Below are positions 1 through 9,367 of a stretch of DNA of 33,936 bases, in pieces. The DNA comes from Verrucomicrobiales bacterium (GTDB lineage Bacteria > Verrucomicrobiota > Verrucomicrobiia > Limisphaerales > JACDHS01), in NCBI GenBank assembly GCA_028293445.1, contig JAQGOU010000349.1, forward strand, positions 1-33,936, given 5' to 3'. Positions within the stretch are counted from its first letter, which is position 1. Every line of letters starts with the position of its first letter. Under the pieces are notes generated by a model. The model was not told the origin of the DNA. It worked only from the letters and a program-made list of their open reading frames with translations, and did not search any database. The position numbers were made by a program, and so were the translations under genes.

Positions 1-905
1 AAATGGAGAAGCGCTATCAAATTTTCGCCAAAGTAGGGGTCCGCAATATCAAGTCGTTCAACGAACGTCCCAGGGACAAGCCGATTCCGCCTGCGGAGCC
101 GGAACTGCCTTTGATGGCAAAAAAGGAAAAAGTGGAAGCCACTTCCGAAGGTTTTGCCGTGGAACTGGACGAAGAGATCGTGGTTCCTCGCGAAGACGAT
201 ATCATCATTCCCGAGAAGCTCAGCTATGTCGTGGTGATTATCGACGAATTGGCGGATCTCATGCTTGTCGCCCCCGCGGATGTGGAAATGGCGATTGCGC
301 GCATCACCCAGATGGCGCGAGCGGCCGGAATTCATTGCATCGTCGCGACGCAACGTCCGAGCGTCGATGTTATCACCGGTGTTATCAAAGCGAACATCCC
401 GGCGCGTATCGCGTTCCAAGTGGCGGCGAAAGTAGATTCCCGTACGATTCTCGATGCGATGGGCGCGGACAAGTTGCTCGGCAAAGGCGATATGCTTTAT
501 CTGCCACCGGGTTCAGCGAAATTAATCCGTGCGCAAGGTGTGCTGATTACCGACCAGGAAATTCTTAGCGTCGTCGATTTCATTGCGAAGCAAGGGAAGC
601 CTAGTTACGAGTTGGAAATCCACGAGAAGCTGCAAAAAGCGAGCAGCAGTAGTTTCGGGGAGGAAAACGAGGGCGGCATCGACGAGGACGAAGGTCTCAT
701 CGAGCAATGCATCGAGGTGATCCGCACCGAACAAAAGGCCAGCGTCTCGCTCATGCAGCGCCGCTTGCGCCTCGGCTACACACGTGCTGCTCGCATCATG
801 GATGAATTGGAAAACCGCGGTATTGTCGGACCTAGCAAGGGTGCCGAACCGCGGGATATTCTCATCGATCTGGATGGCGGCGGCGCAGATGGTGCGGGGC
901 AGTAG
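1..905 (+). CDS. ftsK: DNA translocase FtsK/SpoIIIE, C-terminal part (5' end outside window)
   Basis: MEKRYQIFAKVGVRNIKSFN, Walker B region VVVIIDELADLM, ATQRPSVDVITGVIKANIPARIAFQVAAKVDSRTILD, and a C-terminal winged-helix gamma domain (ASVSLMQRRLRLGYTRAARIMDELENRGIVGP). No plausible start upstream within the window. Confidence 0.96.
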   Translation, partial: MEKRYQIFAKVGVRNIKSFNERPRDKPIPPAEPELPLMAKKEKVEATSEGFAVELDEEIVVPREDDIIIPEKLSYVVVIIDELADLMLVAPADVEMAIARITQMARAAGIHCIVATQRPSVDVITGVIKANIPARIAFQVAAKVDSRTILDAMGADKLLGKGDMLYLPPGSAKLIRAQGVLITDQEILSVVDFIAKQGKPSYELEIHEKLQKASSSSFGEENEGGIDEDEGLIEQCIEVIRTEQKASVSLMQRRLRLGYTRAARIMDELENRGIVGPSKGAEPRDILIDLDGGGADGAGQ

Positions 906-1010
906 TTTGAACGGGGCGGCCGCGATAAGGTTGCATTCGGAGCGCTTAGCCGTGTCCGTTGACGTCACGTGCCCAGTTATCTCAATCAGACCCAAAAGCT
1001 TTCACCAATT

Positions 1011-2969
1011 CTAATGGCGTCTTCTCCAAAGCGAGAGACGGTCTTCCGGGTCACTCTCCACCTTGGTAAAGTTCTCCGTTAAGGATTCTTTTAGAATTTG
1101 GTTTAGAAGCAGATTCGTCTCGGGAGTGTTGGTGTTCAGGACGCTGCTATCAGCGAATACTGTTTCCTGTTGCAGTAAATGTTGCACGAGAGATTGGATT
1201 TCCGTTCGCTTGAACGTTTCAATCAGACTGCTTCGCAGCGGAGATTGCGTCTGCGATAAAACATGATAGGCCGAAGCGTGATTAGAAAGAATCCAAACCG
1301 TCTTTCCCGGTGAGGTATGGGCGTTAAGGAAACTAACAGAGTTTGCGATTGGTAACTTTTTGGCTGTATCGGTGAACAGATTTCGGAATTTAGGGGACCT
1401 AAAGGCAGCACCTGAATTTATGGTTGAGAAAATAAGCGCGAGTGCCGAGACAGCGATTGTCATTGAGTAGAGCCAGACTGCGACCGGCTTTGGTAGCGTC
1501 CTTTGCGAAAGAATGCGATCAAGGCCCAGCCCCAGGAGCAAGGCCGCGGGAAAGATGATCGCGGTAAAGACGGCAGAATGACTGCGACCCTGGTAATAGG
1601 CAAAAGTTCCTGCACTCAACACGGAAAGAGAGAGAATCAGACCTCGTTCGGGACTGGGTTTATTGAAATAAACACCTGCTGCAAAAACCGTGATAAACGC
1701 GTAAATGAGCCAACTGTGCAACAAGGGCATCGGCAACATGAAAAACCCAAGCCCGTAAAACTGTGTCTGGTATCGTATCAGGGATAAAAAGTCCGGAAGA
1801 TGACTGCATTTGAAGAACAGATACCCGGTCACAACCATACCTGAGAACAAGAGTGAAAGCGCGCTGATGATCACCGGGCGCACGTAGGATTTTTCCTGAG
1901 TCTGAAGATATATAAACCAACTTCCCACACACACGATGCCGGAATCCAGATTCCAAAACGGAGCAAAGCTCAGGATGATAGTGTAGAAAACAGTTCTTTT
2001 TAAATTAGGGTTTTCGGGATGTTTCGAGAGGAAATATAATAAAAGGCCCGGGAAAAATGTTCTCACCCCAACATATTGGAAATAGGGATCATAATAGGAT
2101 CTTTCATCCATGAACGTGGAATAAAAAAAGGAGGTGAAGTGGATCGTCCCGGCCACGACAAAGAATCCAAGCAACCTGGACTTGAACTGCTTCGATCCAA
2201 AGTAAAACAAACAGTAGTGATAAATCACCACGAGCAAGGAAAGAGTGACGGTATAGCCCAAGATCGTAAACTTTCCAAAGAGCCGCCAGACAATGCTAAG
2301 GAATTCAGGATACAACCCGTATTGGTGGAATAGATCAACCGTCAGCGTTTTGCCAGAAAACGTTTGCCAGTTGGCAAACAGCATGGCTTCAGAGTGATTA
2401 TGCATCAAGTAGGGATCGTTTTCAGGAACAAGCCGAACCCAAAAATGGATAAATATGTATGCGAAGGCTAAAGCCCAATAACCTTTGTTGCTGAGATTAT
2501 ATTTTTGAATCGTTTCAAGGTTTAGCTGGTTTTTCTTTTGCAGCGCGTAGAGTGCAAGCCCAAGGAAAAACAGAACCAGGGGAGCACCAGGAATGGCCTG
2601 GAAGTAGAAAAAATATTCTCCGGTCCAAATTGTAAGGACAAAAACGACAGTAAAAATCCAGCTCGCTACTTTATATCTCGGAGGGATCCAGCGTATTTTT
2701 CTGTTCAGAAACCAAGTGAGTGGCAACAGCAAAAACAGAATACTCAAATACGCCACTTTTTCCTGGTTTTCCGGGTTGGCTTCTTTTTTGGAAAAAACAA
2801 ACGCAAAGCTCGTTTCAGGATTAATGGTGCCTGCGGGCACTGCCATGTAGATGACGTAGACGACCAGGGCAAAAATGAAGGTTGCAAGCAATGTCGTGAA
2901 CAAAACCGGACTAAAGTCCGCTTCTGCGGGAGTTTGCTGCGGGGAGGATGCCTTGTCCGTTTTTGCCAC
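1011..2969 (-). CDS. Polytopic membrane protein, possibly GT-C glycosyltransferase-like
   Basis: 652-aa ORF with about 12-13 hydrophobic segments and a soluble C-terminal tail; family not recognised with certainty. Confidence 0.8.
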   Translation of the reverse strand: MAKTDKASSPQQTPAEADFSPVLFTTLLATFIFALVVYVIYMAVPAGTINPETSFAFVFSKKEANPENQEKVAYLSILFLLLPLTWFLNRKIRWIPPRYKVASWIFTVVFVLTIWTGEYFFYFQAIPGAPLVLFFLGLALYALQKKNQLNLETIQKYNLSNKGYWALAFAYIFIHFWVRLVPENDPYLMHNHSEAMLFANWQTFSGKTLTVDLFHQYGLYPEFLSIVWRLFGKFTILGYTVTLSLLVVIYHYCLFYFGSKQFKSRLLGFFVVAGTIHFTSFFYSTFMDERSYYDPYFQYVGVRTFFPGLLLYFLSKHPENPNLKRTVFYTIILSFAPFWNLDSGIVCVGSWFIYLQTQEKSYVRPVIISALSLLFSGMVVTGYLFFKCSHLPDFLSLIRYQTQFYGLGFFMLPMPLLHSWLIYAFITVFAAGVYFNKPSPERGLILSLSVLSAGTFAYYQGRSHSAVFTAIIFPAALLLGLGLDRILSQRTLPKPVAVWLYSMTIAVSALALIFSTINSGAAFRSPKFRNLFTDTAKKLPIANSVSFLNAHTSPGKTVWILSNHASAYHVLSQTQSPLRSSLIETFKRTEIQSLVQHLLQQETVFADSSVLNTNTPETNLLLNQILKESLTENFTKVESDPEDRLSLWRRRH

Positions 2970-3061
2970 TCTAACGAAGTATAGGAGATTGCTCTCTAAA
3001 CTAAATGCTTATGTTGCGGGCTCTTTAAGATAGCCGGACCTGTTGCGTTTCAGGACCGCCC

Positions 3062-4735
3062 TCACTGACGGCTTCTGCTGCCTTTTAAACAGAATGCCTC
3101 GGGATGTTCCAAATGAAACGGTGTCGCGTCCTGATAGGCTTTCGCGACGGCTAGCAGTTCCGCTTCGCCGAAAAGTTTTCCGACAAAGGAAATAGCCGTG
3201 GGCACTCCATTCGTCGTGAAGCCATTCGGCAAACCAACGGCGGGATGTCCGGTGAGATTGTTCATGAGAAGATTCTGGCCCACATCCCAGGGCGCAACGT
3301 AAACGTCGATATCACGCATCAATTTATCCATTTCCTGGATTACAAGATAACGAATGCGTTGTGCCTGGAGGTATTCCACCGCCGGGACAAAACGTTTTGA
3401 GCGGAACGCGGTAGGCCACGCACCTTTACCCTGCTGCACGAGTAAGTCGTCTTTGTTGTTGCGGGTCAGTTCGTCAAAGAAGGTTGCGCCTTCCGTGCTG
3501 AGCACAAACGAAATAGATTCGACCGGATAATTGGTCGGTAGCGTGATTGGAATGAGTTTCGCGCCGAGCTCTTGGAGTTTCTTTAGGGTGGCGTCATCAA
3601 ACGTGCGGGTTTTCTTCTTCGCGAAATCATCTTTCAAATAGCCGATGCGCAATTTCTTTAAATCAGCTTTCCCCGTGTAATTGAACGGCGCGTCGTAGAG
3701 GGTTTGGTCAAGCCCATCGGGACCCAGGATGGCATTGAAGACGATCGCGCAGTCCTCAACCGTTCGGCCGATTGGCCCGATCTTGTCCATGGTCCAGCTC
3801 AGCGCCATGCAACCGGTGCGACTCACGCGACCGTAGGTCGGGCGTAATCCAGTCACGCCGCAAACTGCTGCGGGAGACAAAATGGATCCGTGTGTTTCGG
3901 AACCAATGGCAAAGGCAAAGAGACCCGCGGCGGTTCCCGCAGAAGACCCGGCGGACGAACCGCTAGAGCCTTGTTTTAGATTCCAGGGATTCCGCGTTTT
4001 GCCGCCGAACCAGGTTTCGCCCATAGCCAATTCGCCCATCGACGTTTTACAAACCAACACGGCACCGGCTTGCTCGAGCTTCTTGATCACCGTCGCGTCT
4101 TCGGCAAAAACTTGGTTGGTATAAGGCGGTGCTCCCCAGGTGGTGGGAATCCCTTTGGTGGCGAATAAATCTTTTGCTCCGTACGGCAAGCCGTGTAACA
4201 ACCCGCGATATTTTCCGGCGGCGATTTCTTTATCAGCGCGACGCGCCTGTTCTAACGCGAGATCCTCGGTCAGCGTGATAACGCATTCCAACTTCGGCCC
4301 AAACGTTTTGAGCCGCCCCAGATACATCTTCGTCAGTTCTTCTGAAGAAACCTGGTGAGATTTGATGAGCGCTGCCAGATTGCCAACAGACCAGAACGCG
4401 ACCTCTTCCAGATTGTCTGGCCGCTTTACCTTCCGAAATGACGAGAACTTTGCCTGTTTGTGTTCATGCGGGATTTTGAATCCAACAGGGATAGGATTGA
4501 ACAAAACGGCGGGCGGCGTTCCGTAGGGAATCTCGGTGTTCCGGATCACGTTGTAATCGCCAAGTCTGGAATTCAACCCGTTGAGCAGCATCTCCCGCTT
4601 CTCATCTGTAAAATGCAGGCCGCTTATCTTTTCAGCCTCGGCGACGGTTTCGCGAGTAATCGCATTTGTGGCTGCTTGTGCATTTAGGGTGCACAGCAAA
4701 ACGGCCAATGTGAGCACTGGGTTAAAGATGTTCAT
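3062..4735 (-). CDS. Amidase signature family protein with signal peptide
   Basis: Amidase signature GSSGSSAGSSAGTAAGLFAFAIGSETHGSILSPAAVCGVTGLRPTYGRVSRTG. Start at MNIFNPVLTLAVLLCTLNAQA (signal peptide-like) is more likely than the ORF start at 4771. Confidence 0.93.
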   Translation of the reverse strand: MNIFNPVLTLAVLLCTLNAQAATNAITRETVAEAEKISGLHFTDEKREMLLNGLNSRLGDYNVIRNTEIPYGTPPAVLFNPIPVGFKIPHEHKQAKFSSFRKVKRPDNLEEVAFWSVGNLAALIKSHQVSSEELTKMYLGRLKTFGPKLECVITLTEDLALEQARRADKEIAAGKYRGLLHGLPYGAKDLFATKGIPTTWGAPPYTNQVFAEDATVIKKLEQAGAVLVCKTSMGELAMGETWFGGKTRNPWNLKQGSSGSSAGSSAGTAAGLFAFAIGSETHGSILSPAAVCGVTGLRPTYGRVSRTGCMALSWTMDKIGPIGRTVEDCAIVFNAILGPDGLDQTLYDAPFNYTGKADLKKLRIGYLKDDFAKKKTRTFDDATLKKLQELGAKLIPITLPTNYPVESISFVLSTEGATFFDELTRNNKDDLLVQQGKGAWPTAFRSKRFVPAVEYLQAQRIRYLVIQEMDKLMRDIDVYVAPWDVGQNLLMNNLTGHPAVGLPNGFTTNGVPTAISFVGKLFGEAELLAVAKAYQDATPFHLEHPEAFCLKGSRSRQ

Positions 4736-4780
4736 GACAAAATAAGTGCGCGAGATCGACACTCGCGTCATCGGGGAATT

Positions 4781-5320
4781 CTAATTCTTTTCTGGCAATT
4801 CGTGTCCTGGAACGCTGCATTTCGGAGCAGTCCCGACTGCATTGATTGTGTAGCGGCCGGCGGCTGGACATTGCATCGATCCGTTTTTTAGGTAAGGCGA
4901 CAAATCAGTCATGGTAGGAAGATCTCCGGGCGATTTTTTATTCTCAAGCGACCATTGTTCTTTTGCTCCATCGATGAGCCGCAAGTTTATGATGCAGACA
5001 TTCTTTTGGGCAGTCGTCCGTGCCTTCACAAAGTTCGGAATGGCAATGGCCAGCAACAACGGAATCATGAACAGAGAAACTCCCAGGTTGACGTAGCCGA
5101 GAATCAGGCCGGCCAATCCCATGCCCTCTCCTTGCAACGCGCCATTGGATCGGCCGATTTTGGTGCGGGCCTTGTGACCGCAGATGATGGCCGGGATCCC
5201 GCTGAGTGGGCCAAGGCAGAAGACGAACGAAGCAATTCCAAGCACCAGGCTGGTGATAGCCAACCCGTCGGTTTGAGGCGTGGTTGAGCTTGGAAGCGGT
5301 GGAGGAGGTGTGTCGCTCAT
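4781..5320 (-). CDS. DUF4190-like N-terminus fused to a type II secretion pseudopilin-like segment
   Basis: GLAITSLVLGIASFVFCLGPLSGIPAIICGHKA (DUF4190-like), then LLLAIAIPNFVKARTTAQKNVCIINLRLIDGAKEQW and CPAAGRYTINAVGTAPKCSVPGHELP. Confidence 0.85.
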   Translation of the reverse strand: MSDTPPPPLPSSTTPQTDGLAITSLVLGIASFVFCLGPLSGIPAIICGHKARTKIGRSNGALQGEGMGLAGLILGYVNLGVSLFMIPLLLAIAIPNFVKARTTAQKNVCIINLRLIDGAKEQWSLENKKSPGDLPTMTDLSPYLKNGSMQCPAAGRYTINAVGTAPKCSVPGHELPEKN

Positions 5321-5639
5321 TTACTTATTTATTTGAGGAGTAAACAATTTTAGCAAGGTGAAATACTTTCCCCGTTCTATCCTGCCGTGAGTTTTGGCTG
5401 GAACCGCATCATTGGTCTTCGTGGTTACGAGTGGTGTGACAAAATGTCTCACTTGGTTCTCATGGAGGAGGAATTTTCTAAAAAGGAACGAATTCCGGAG
5501 AGGCAGAAAAGGTCCGCCATTTTTATGGAAGTTTTCTAGAGTTCTGGTTGAGAGCTGAAATAGTTTCAGGCGCAAATCTCTTCCCCAAAGCTGGCCCGTT
5601 TTCCAAACCGGCCTCACGCCCTTTCCCGGACGGGAGTTT

Positions 5640-6030
5640 TCAAAAAGATGACCTCATTTTACTTTCCCAGAAAAGTTTTACAAATATTTGGAGGTTCAGA
5701 ACTTCCCCGGAGCTCCTCCCACAAAAATTTGGGTCCGTCCGGGCGCTCGGAAAAACTTTCTACAAATAATTCACGGAGTTTTGCTTCCTCAAAAAACTTT
5801 TTTCGCGAAAATCTTTTTTCCACCTTCCCCAAAACTCTGCCACAAATATTTCATGGAAGTTTCCTTCCAGGAAAAGCCTCCCACAAATAATTCATGGAAT
5901 TTTGCTTCCAGGAAAACCTCGCCACAAAAATAGAAAAGTTTTCTACCTTCCCGGAGAGGCGAAATATATGAATTTCCCTTTTTTAGCTCCGGAAAAACTT
6001 TTCTTTACGTGAAAAACTTTTTTCCGGGAG
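5640..6030. repeat. Degenerate tandem array 1, about 41-bp period
   Basis: The phase marker ACAAA(T/A) recurs at 5680, 5721, 5762, 5842, 5883 and 5924 (spacings 41, 41, 80, 41, 41). Best-conserved units: ccacaaatatttcatggaagtttccttccaggaaaagcctc and ccacaaataattcatggaattttgcttccaggaaaacctcg. Boundaries approximate; related sequence may begin near 5465. Confidence 0.75.
5989..6027. repeat. Inverted repeat at the right edge of array 1
   Basis: CCGGAAAAA (5989-5997) pairs with TTTTTCCGG (6019-6027); flanking GCT/GAGC extends pairing with a one-base bulge. Confidence 0.6.
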
Positions 6031-6319
6031 CCCCAAAGCAGGTATCGACAAGAACTTAGGCATTCATGTCGGTTTTGGTGGATGAAATATCCAGTTTTGG
6101 AAAAAAGGGGAACAACGATCCGCTTTCCACAAGCGCGTCGCTCCAAAAAGCGCCCATTTTTTCGAAGAAGTGCGAAGAATTAGGGTTAAAAACCGTAAAA
6201 GAGAGAGCGTCATCTAATTGCTTCCTCGAAACGCCGCACCGTCATTTTGACTCTTTTCAGGCAGGCTCTTGGCGGCCAGTTTTTGATCAATTTTTCCCAA
6301 CCACTGCGCCCGCACCTCT

Positions 6320-6346
6320 CGAGGTGTGCCAAAATGGCACACCTCG
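6320..6346. promoter_or_regulatory. Strong hairpin upstream of the isomerase gene
   Basis: CGAGGTGTGCC (6320-6330), loop AAAAT, GGCACACCTCG (6336-6346): a perfect 11-bp stem. Adjacent CACCTC (6313-6318) can alternatively pair with GAGGTG. Confidence 0.6.
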
Positions 6347-6439
6347 CCATCCTCAGGGCAACCCGACATTGTTTTTCAAGAGGCGTCTTTAGGGTCGAAT
6401 TTTGATGTCTTTTGCGGTCTTTGCCGCCAATGTTTTCCC

Positions 6440-7408
6440 ATGAGAGTTGGAGTGCTTTGTCGAAGTGAAGTCGCGCAAATCGAGTGGGCTCATTCCCTCG
6501 GCTTTCGCTCGGTGGGCATGTTGAAGTTTTTCGAAAGCCCGATGGCACCACCACACACCGAGTGGAAACCTGCCGCCACGCAACTCGCCGCCCGTGCGAA
6601 GGAACTCGATGTCCGCATCTCGGCTATAGGTGCGCTTTATAAAAATCCACTCGATCCCAGGCAAACGGATTACGCACGGGAGGTGTTTCACCGGGCGATC
6701 GAGGTGGCATCGCACATCGGCGTGAAAACGGTCTGTGGTTTTCCTGGCGCGATCGTCGAAACGGAAATCAACGAGAGGGGCGGTAATCCGGTTTATAAAT
6801 CATTCGACCAACATTTTCCTCAATTGCTCGCGTTCTGGGAACCGCTGGCAAAGTTTGCCGCCGACAACGGAGTGCGCATCGCCTTTGAGAACTGTCCCCA
6901 GGGTGCGTGGCACTTGCCGATCATGGGATACAACATGCTCGCTCAGCCCGCCATGTGGGAAAAATTATTCAACGCGACGAAATGCGAGAACATCGGCATC
7001 GAATGGGACGCTAGTCACCTGATGTGTCAGTTCATTGATCCTGTGGAAAACATTCACCGGTTTGGCGCGAAAATTTTTCATGTGCACGCCAAGGATGCTT
7101 ACATCAATCGGCGCTTAATGGAGATTTACGGCATCTGTCATCCCGGTGTGGCTGAGCATCGCTTCTGCGGCTTGGGACAAGCGAACTGGGCCGAGATTAT
7201 TCATGCCTTCATCCGTGCGGGCTACGATTCGGATTTGAATGTGGAAGGTTTTCATGACCCGGTTTTCCGCGATCATGGGGCTTGGATTCCCGATGATTTG
7301 AAAGGCTACGGGCCGACCCGTTGCGCCGGGCAAAAGCTTGAAGAAGCGGGACTCCTGATCGCGAAGCGAACGCTCGAACAATTTACTGCCGGGACCGAAC
7401 GGCTTTAG
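6440..7408 (+). CDS. Sugar phosphate isomerase/epimerase (xylose isomerase-like TIM barrel)
   Basis: MRVGVLCRSEVAQIEWAHSLGFRSVGM..., VRIAFENCPQG, NIGIEWDASHLMCQFIDP, KIFHVHAKDA, DLNVEGFHDPVF. Start placed at ATG 6440 rather than the ORF start at 6326. Confidence 0.88.
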   Translation: MRVGVLCRSEVAQIEWAHSLGFRSVGMLKFFESPMAPPHTEWKPAATQLAARAKELDVRISAIGALYKNPLDPRQTDYAREVFHRAIEVASHIGVKTVCGFPGAIVETEINERGGNPVYKSFDQHFPQLLAFWEPLAKFAADNGVRIAFENCPQGAWHLPIMGYNMLAQPAMWEKLFNATKCENIGIEWDASHLMCQFIDPVENIHRFGAKIFHVHAKDAYINRRLMEIYGICHPGVAEHRFCGLGQANWAEIIHAFIRAGYDSDLNVEGFHDPVFRDHGAWIPDDLKGYGPTRCAGQKLEEAGLLIAKRTLEQFTAGTERL

Positions 7409-7430
7409 CGGCATTGCGAAACGCACCCTC

Positions 7431-7451
7431 CTTCTCCCTCAAAGGGAGAAG
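7431..7451. terminator. Palindromic hairpin between convergent genes, possible bidirectional terminator
   Basis: CTTCTCCCT (7431-7439), CAA, AGGGAGAAG (7443-7451): a perfect 9-bp stem between convergent genes ending at 7408 (+) and 7485 (-). No strong T tract. Confidence 0.5.
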
Positions 7452-7484
7452 ATTTGATGAGCGTCCGTGCGTCCCCTGGACCAC

Positions 7485-7832
7485 CTATCTCCAATAACCT
7501 TCGTAATAAACCCAACCACCGGTCTGCTTTTCCCAATGCCCTGGAATGTAGGTGTTGTAGCCGCGGGGCAAACTTTGCCAATGACCGGCGACCCAATCCC
7601 AGCGCGAGCCAGAGCGTTTCCAATAACCCGGGACCCAGGCACTGTCCGGGCGTGGCGCTCTTCCCATATCCTCGATTGGTGCGGTAGGTGGCGGTTGAGT
7701 GACCACTACTTCTCTCGTAACCACTGGGGCGACAGCACCGGAGCGTTCATGCACGACGACACGACGGGAATAACAACCGGTTGCGAGCGTGGCAGCAACG
7801 GCAACGAGCAGAACTGTTTTCATTGGATTCAT
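7485..7832 (-). CDS. YXWGXW-type repeat putative lipoprotein
   Basis: MNPMKTVLLVAVAATLATGC lipobox-like signal, then WVPGYWKRSGSRWDWVAGHWQSLPRGYNTYIPGHWEKQTGGWVYYEGYWR. AGGAGG precedes the ATG at 7832. Confidence 0.85.
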   Translation of the reverse strand: MNPMKTVLLVAVAATLATGCYSRRVVVHERSGAVAPVVTREVVVTQPPPTAPIEDMGRAPRPDSAWVPGYWKRSGSRWDWVAGHWQSLPRGYNTYIPGHWEKQTGGWVYYEGYWR

Positions 7833-7953
7833 AATTACCTCCTGAAGAAAACTAACCCCTGGGTCGTCCGACAAAAATGCGGGAAACAACTGAGGCGGAG
7901 TTGAGAAAAGTTATGACTCGACGAAACGGCAATGTCCGCCGCAGTTCAAGCGA

Positions 7954-9225
7954 TCACAGTTGAGAGCGGAAACATCCAGCAAAGCACTCGTAAATCTTTC
8001 CAAAAAAGCCCCAACGAAGATCCTTCAAAGTGAGCAGGCGCGATTGAGCTTTGTCCTGCTCAAAGATCCGGATCTGTTCAGCGGCAAAATCCTTGTCGAG
8101 AATGTTAAAGTTGTTCTCGGCATTAATGCGGAAGGAGCGGTGGTCAAGGTTCACGGATCCTGCCGTAACCCAGATGTCATCCACGATCATCTCTTTGCAA
8201 TGATATTGGGCCTGTTGATATTCGTAAAATTTCACCCCCGCCCGGAGCAGCTCTTTCCAGCGGATATGCCCGGCCACTTTGGTGATTTCGGAATCAGTGG
8301 GGCCCGGGATGATGACTTCGATCTTCACGCCACGTTTGCACGCGTCGACCAGAGCCCGAGTGATGAGCTTATCGGGAACGAAGTAGGCATGTTCGAAACG
8401 AATGGATTTCCGCGCAGCCGCAATGGACATGAGATAATCGAGTCGCGCGTTTTCCGCGCCGTCACGCGGGCCGCTTCTGAAACATTGGACGGCCGATTTT
8501 CCTGCGGGTTCCATAGGAGGAAAATAATCGCTCCCCTGCAACACTCGATTGCGTTCGCGCACCCAGTTATCCACGAAGACGCCTTGCAGTTGTGCGACGG
8601 CTGGCCCCTCGATTTTGAAATGGGTATCCCGCCAAAGCGGCGGTGCCTCGGCGTTGCCATCCCAATTGTCGTGAATACCGACGCCCCCCGTGAAACCGAC
8701 TTTGCCGTCGACAACAAGAATTTTCCGGTGATCGCGATGGTTTAGAAAGAAAAAGAAATTCCACCAGTTGGGATGACCGTATTTCACGAACCGAACGCCG
8801 GAGGCGCGCATTTCGTTAATCAGTTTTCGGGGAAGCTTCATGCTGCCGAGCGTGTCCACGATGACATGGCATTTCACGCCTGCCATCGCCCGTTCACTAA
8901 TGGCATGTGCGAATTCCTCACCAACCTTCCCCTTGGACCAGATGTAGGTTTCGAACGTGATCGATTTCTCCGCGTGACGAATCGCATTCAGCATCGCGGG
9001 AAATATTTCGTCGCCGTTGATCAGCGTCTTGATCTTATTGCCGTCCACGAGGGGCGGTCCGAGCAGGTGATTGATCGACTGACGAAACTGGGGGTCGCTT
9101 ACGGAATAATCGGTTTGAATTGGTTGAAGAATTTCTTTTTCTACGGCTACCAGCGGCAAGGCCAAAGCAATTTGCAGAAGGACTGCAGCAGCGCACATTC
9201 GAAGACCATGGTGAAAACGAATCAT
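7954..9225 (-). CDS. Phospholipase D/cardiolipin synthase family protein
   Basis: Two HKD motifs: HRDHRKILVVDGKVGFTGGVGI and QYHCKEMIVDDIWVTAGSVNLDHRSF. Likely start MIRFHHGLRMCAAAVLLQIALALPLVAVEKE. Confidence 0.93.
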   Translation of the reverse strand: MIRFHHGLRMCAAAVLLQIALALPLVAVEKEILQPIQTDYSVSDPQFRQSINHLLGPPLVDGNKIKTLINGDEIFPAMLNAIRHAEKSITFETYIWSKGKVGEEFAHAISERAMAGVKCHVIVDTLGSMKLPRKLINEMRASGVRFVKYGHPNWWNFFFFLNHRDHRKILVVDGKVGFTGGVGIHDNWDGNAEAPPLWRDTHFKIEGPAVAQLQGVFVDNWVRERNRVLQGSDYFPPMEPAGKSAVQCFRSGPRDGAENARLDYLMSIAAARKSIRFEHAYFVPDKLITRALVDACKRGVKIEVIIPGPTDSEITKVAGHIRWKELLRAGVKFYEYQQAQYHCKEMIVDDIWVTAGSVNLDHRSFRINAENNFNILDKDFAAEQIRIFEQDKAQSRLLTLKDLRWGFFGKIYECFAGCFRSQL

Positions 9226-9290
9226 CAACAGCGCGACATTTAGCGGCTTCGGCGGGGAAATGGACAGCCAAAAGGAATGAGTGGAGCTAA

Positions 9291-9327
9291 AAAAAGAGAG
9301 AGACCGCAAGTTGCCTCGCGGTCTCTC
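9291..9327 (-). terminator. Rho-independent terminator, minus strand
   Basis: GAGAGACCGC (9298-9307) and GCGGTCTCTC (9318-9327) form a perfect 10-bp stem, followed on the minus strand by an uninterrupted T run (A run on + before 9296). Confidence 0.8.
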
Positions 9328-9367
9328 ATGGGTTTTCTGCCGAGATAACTCGGTTATCCAGGAGAAA

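Noticed and set aside
7960-8745. 261-aa plus-strand ORF
   Set aside because: Antisense to the PLD family gene, which has both HKD motifs.
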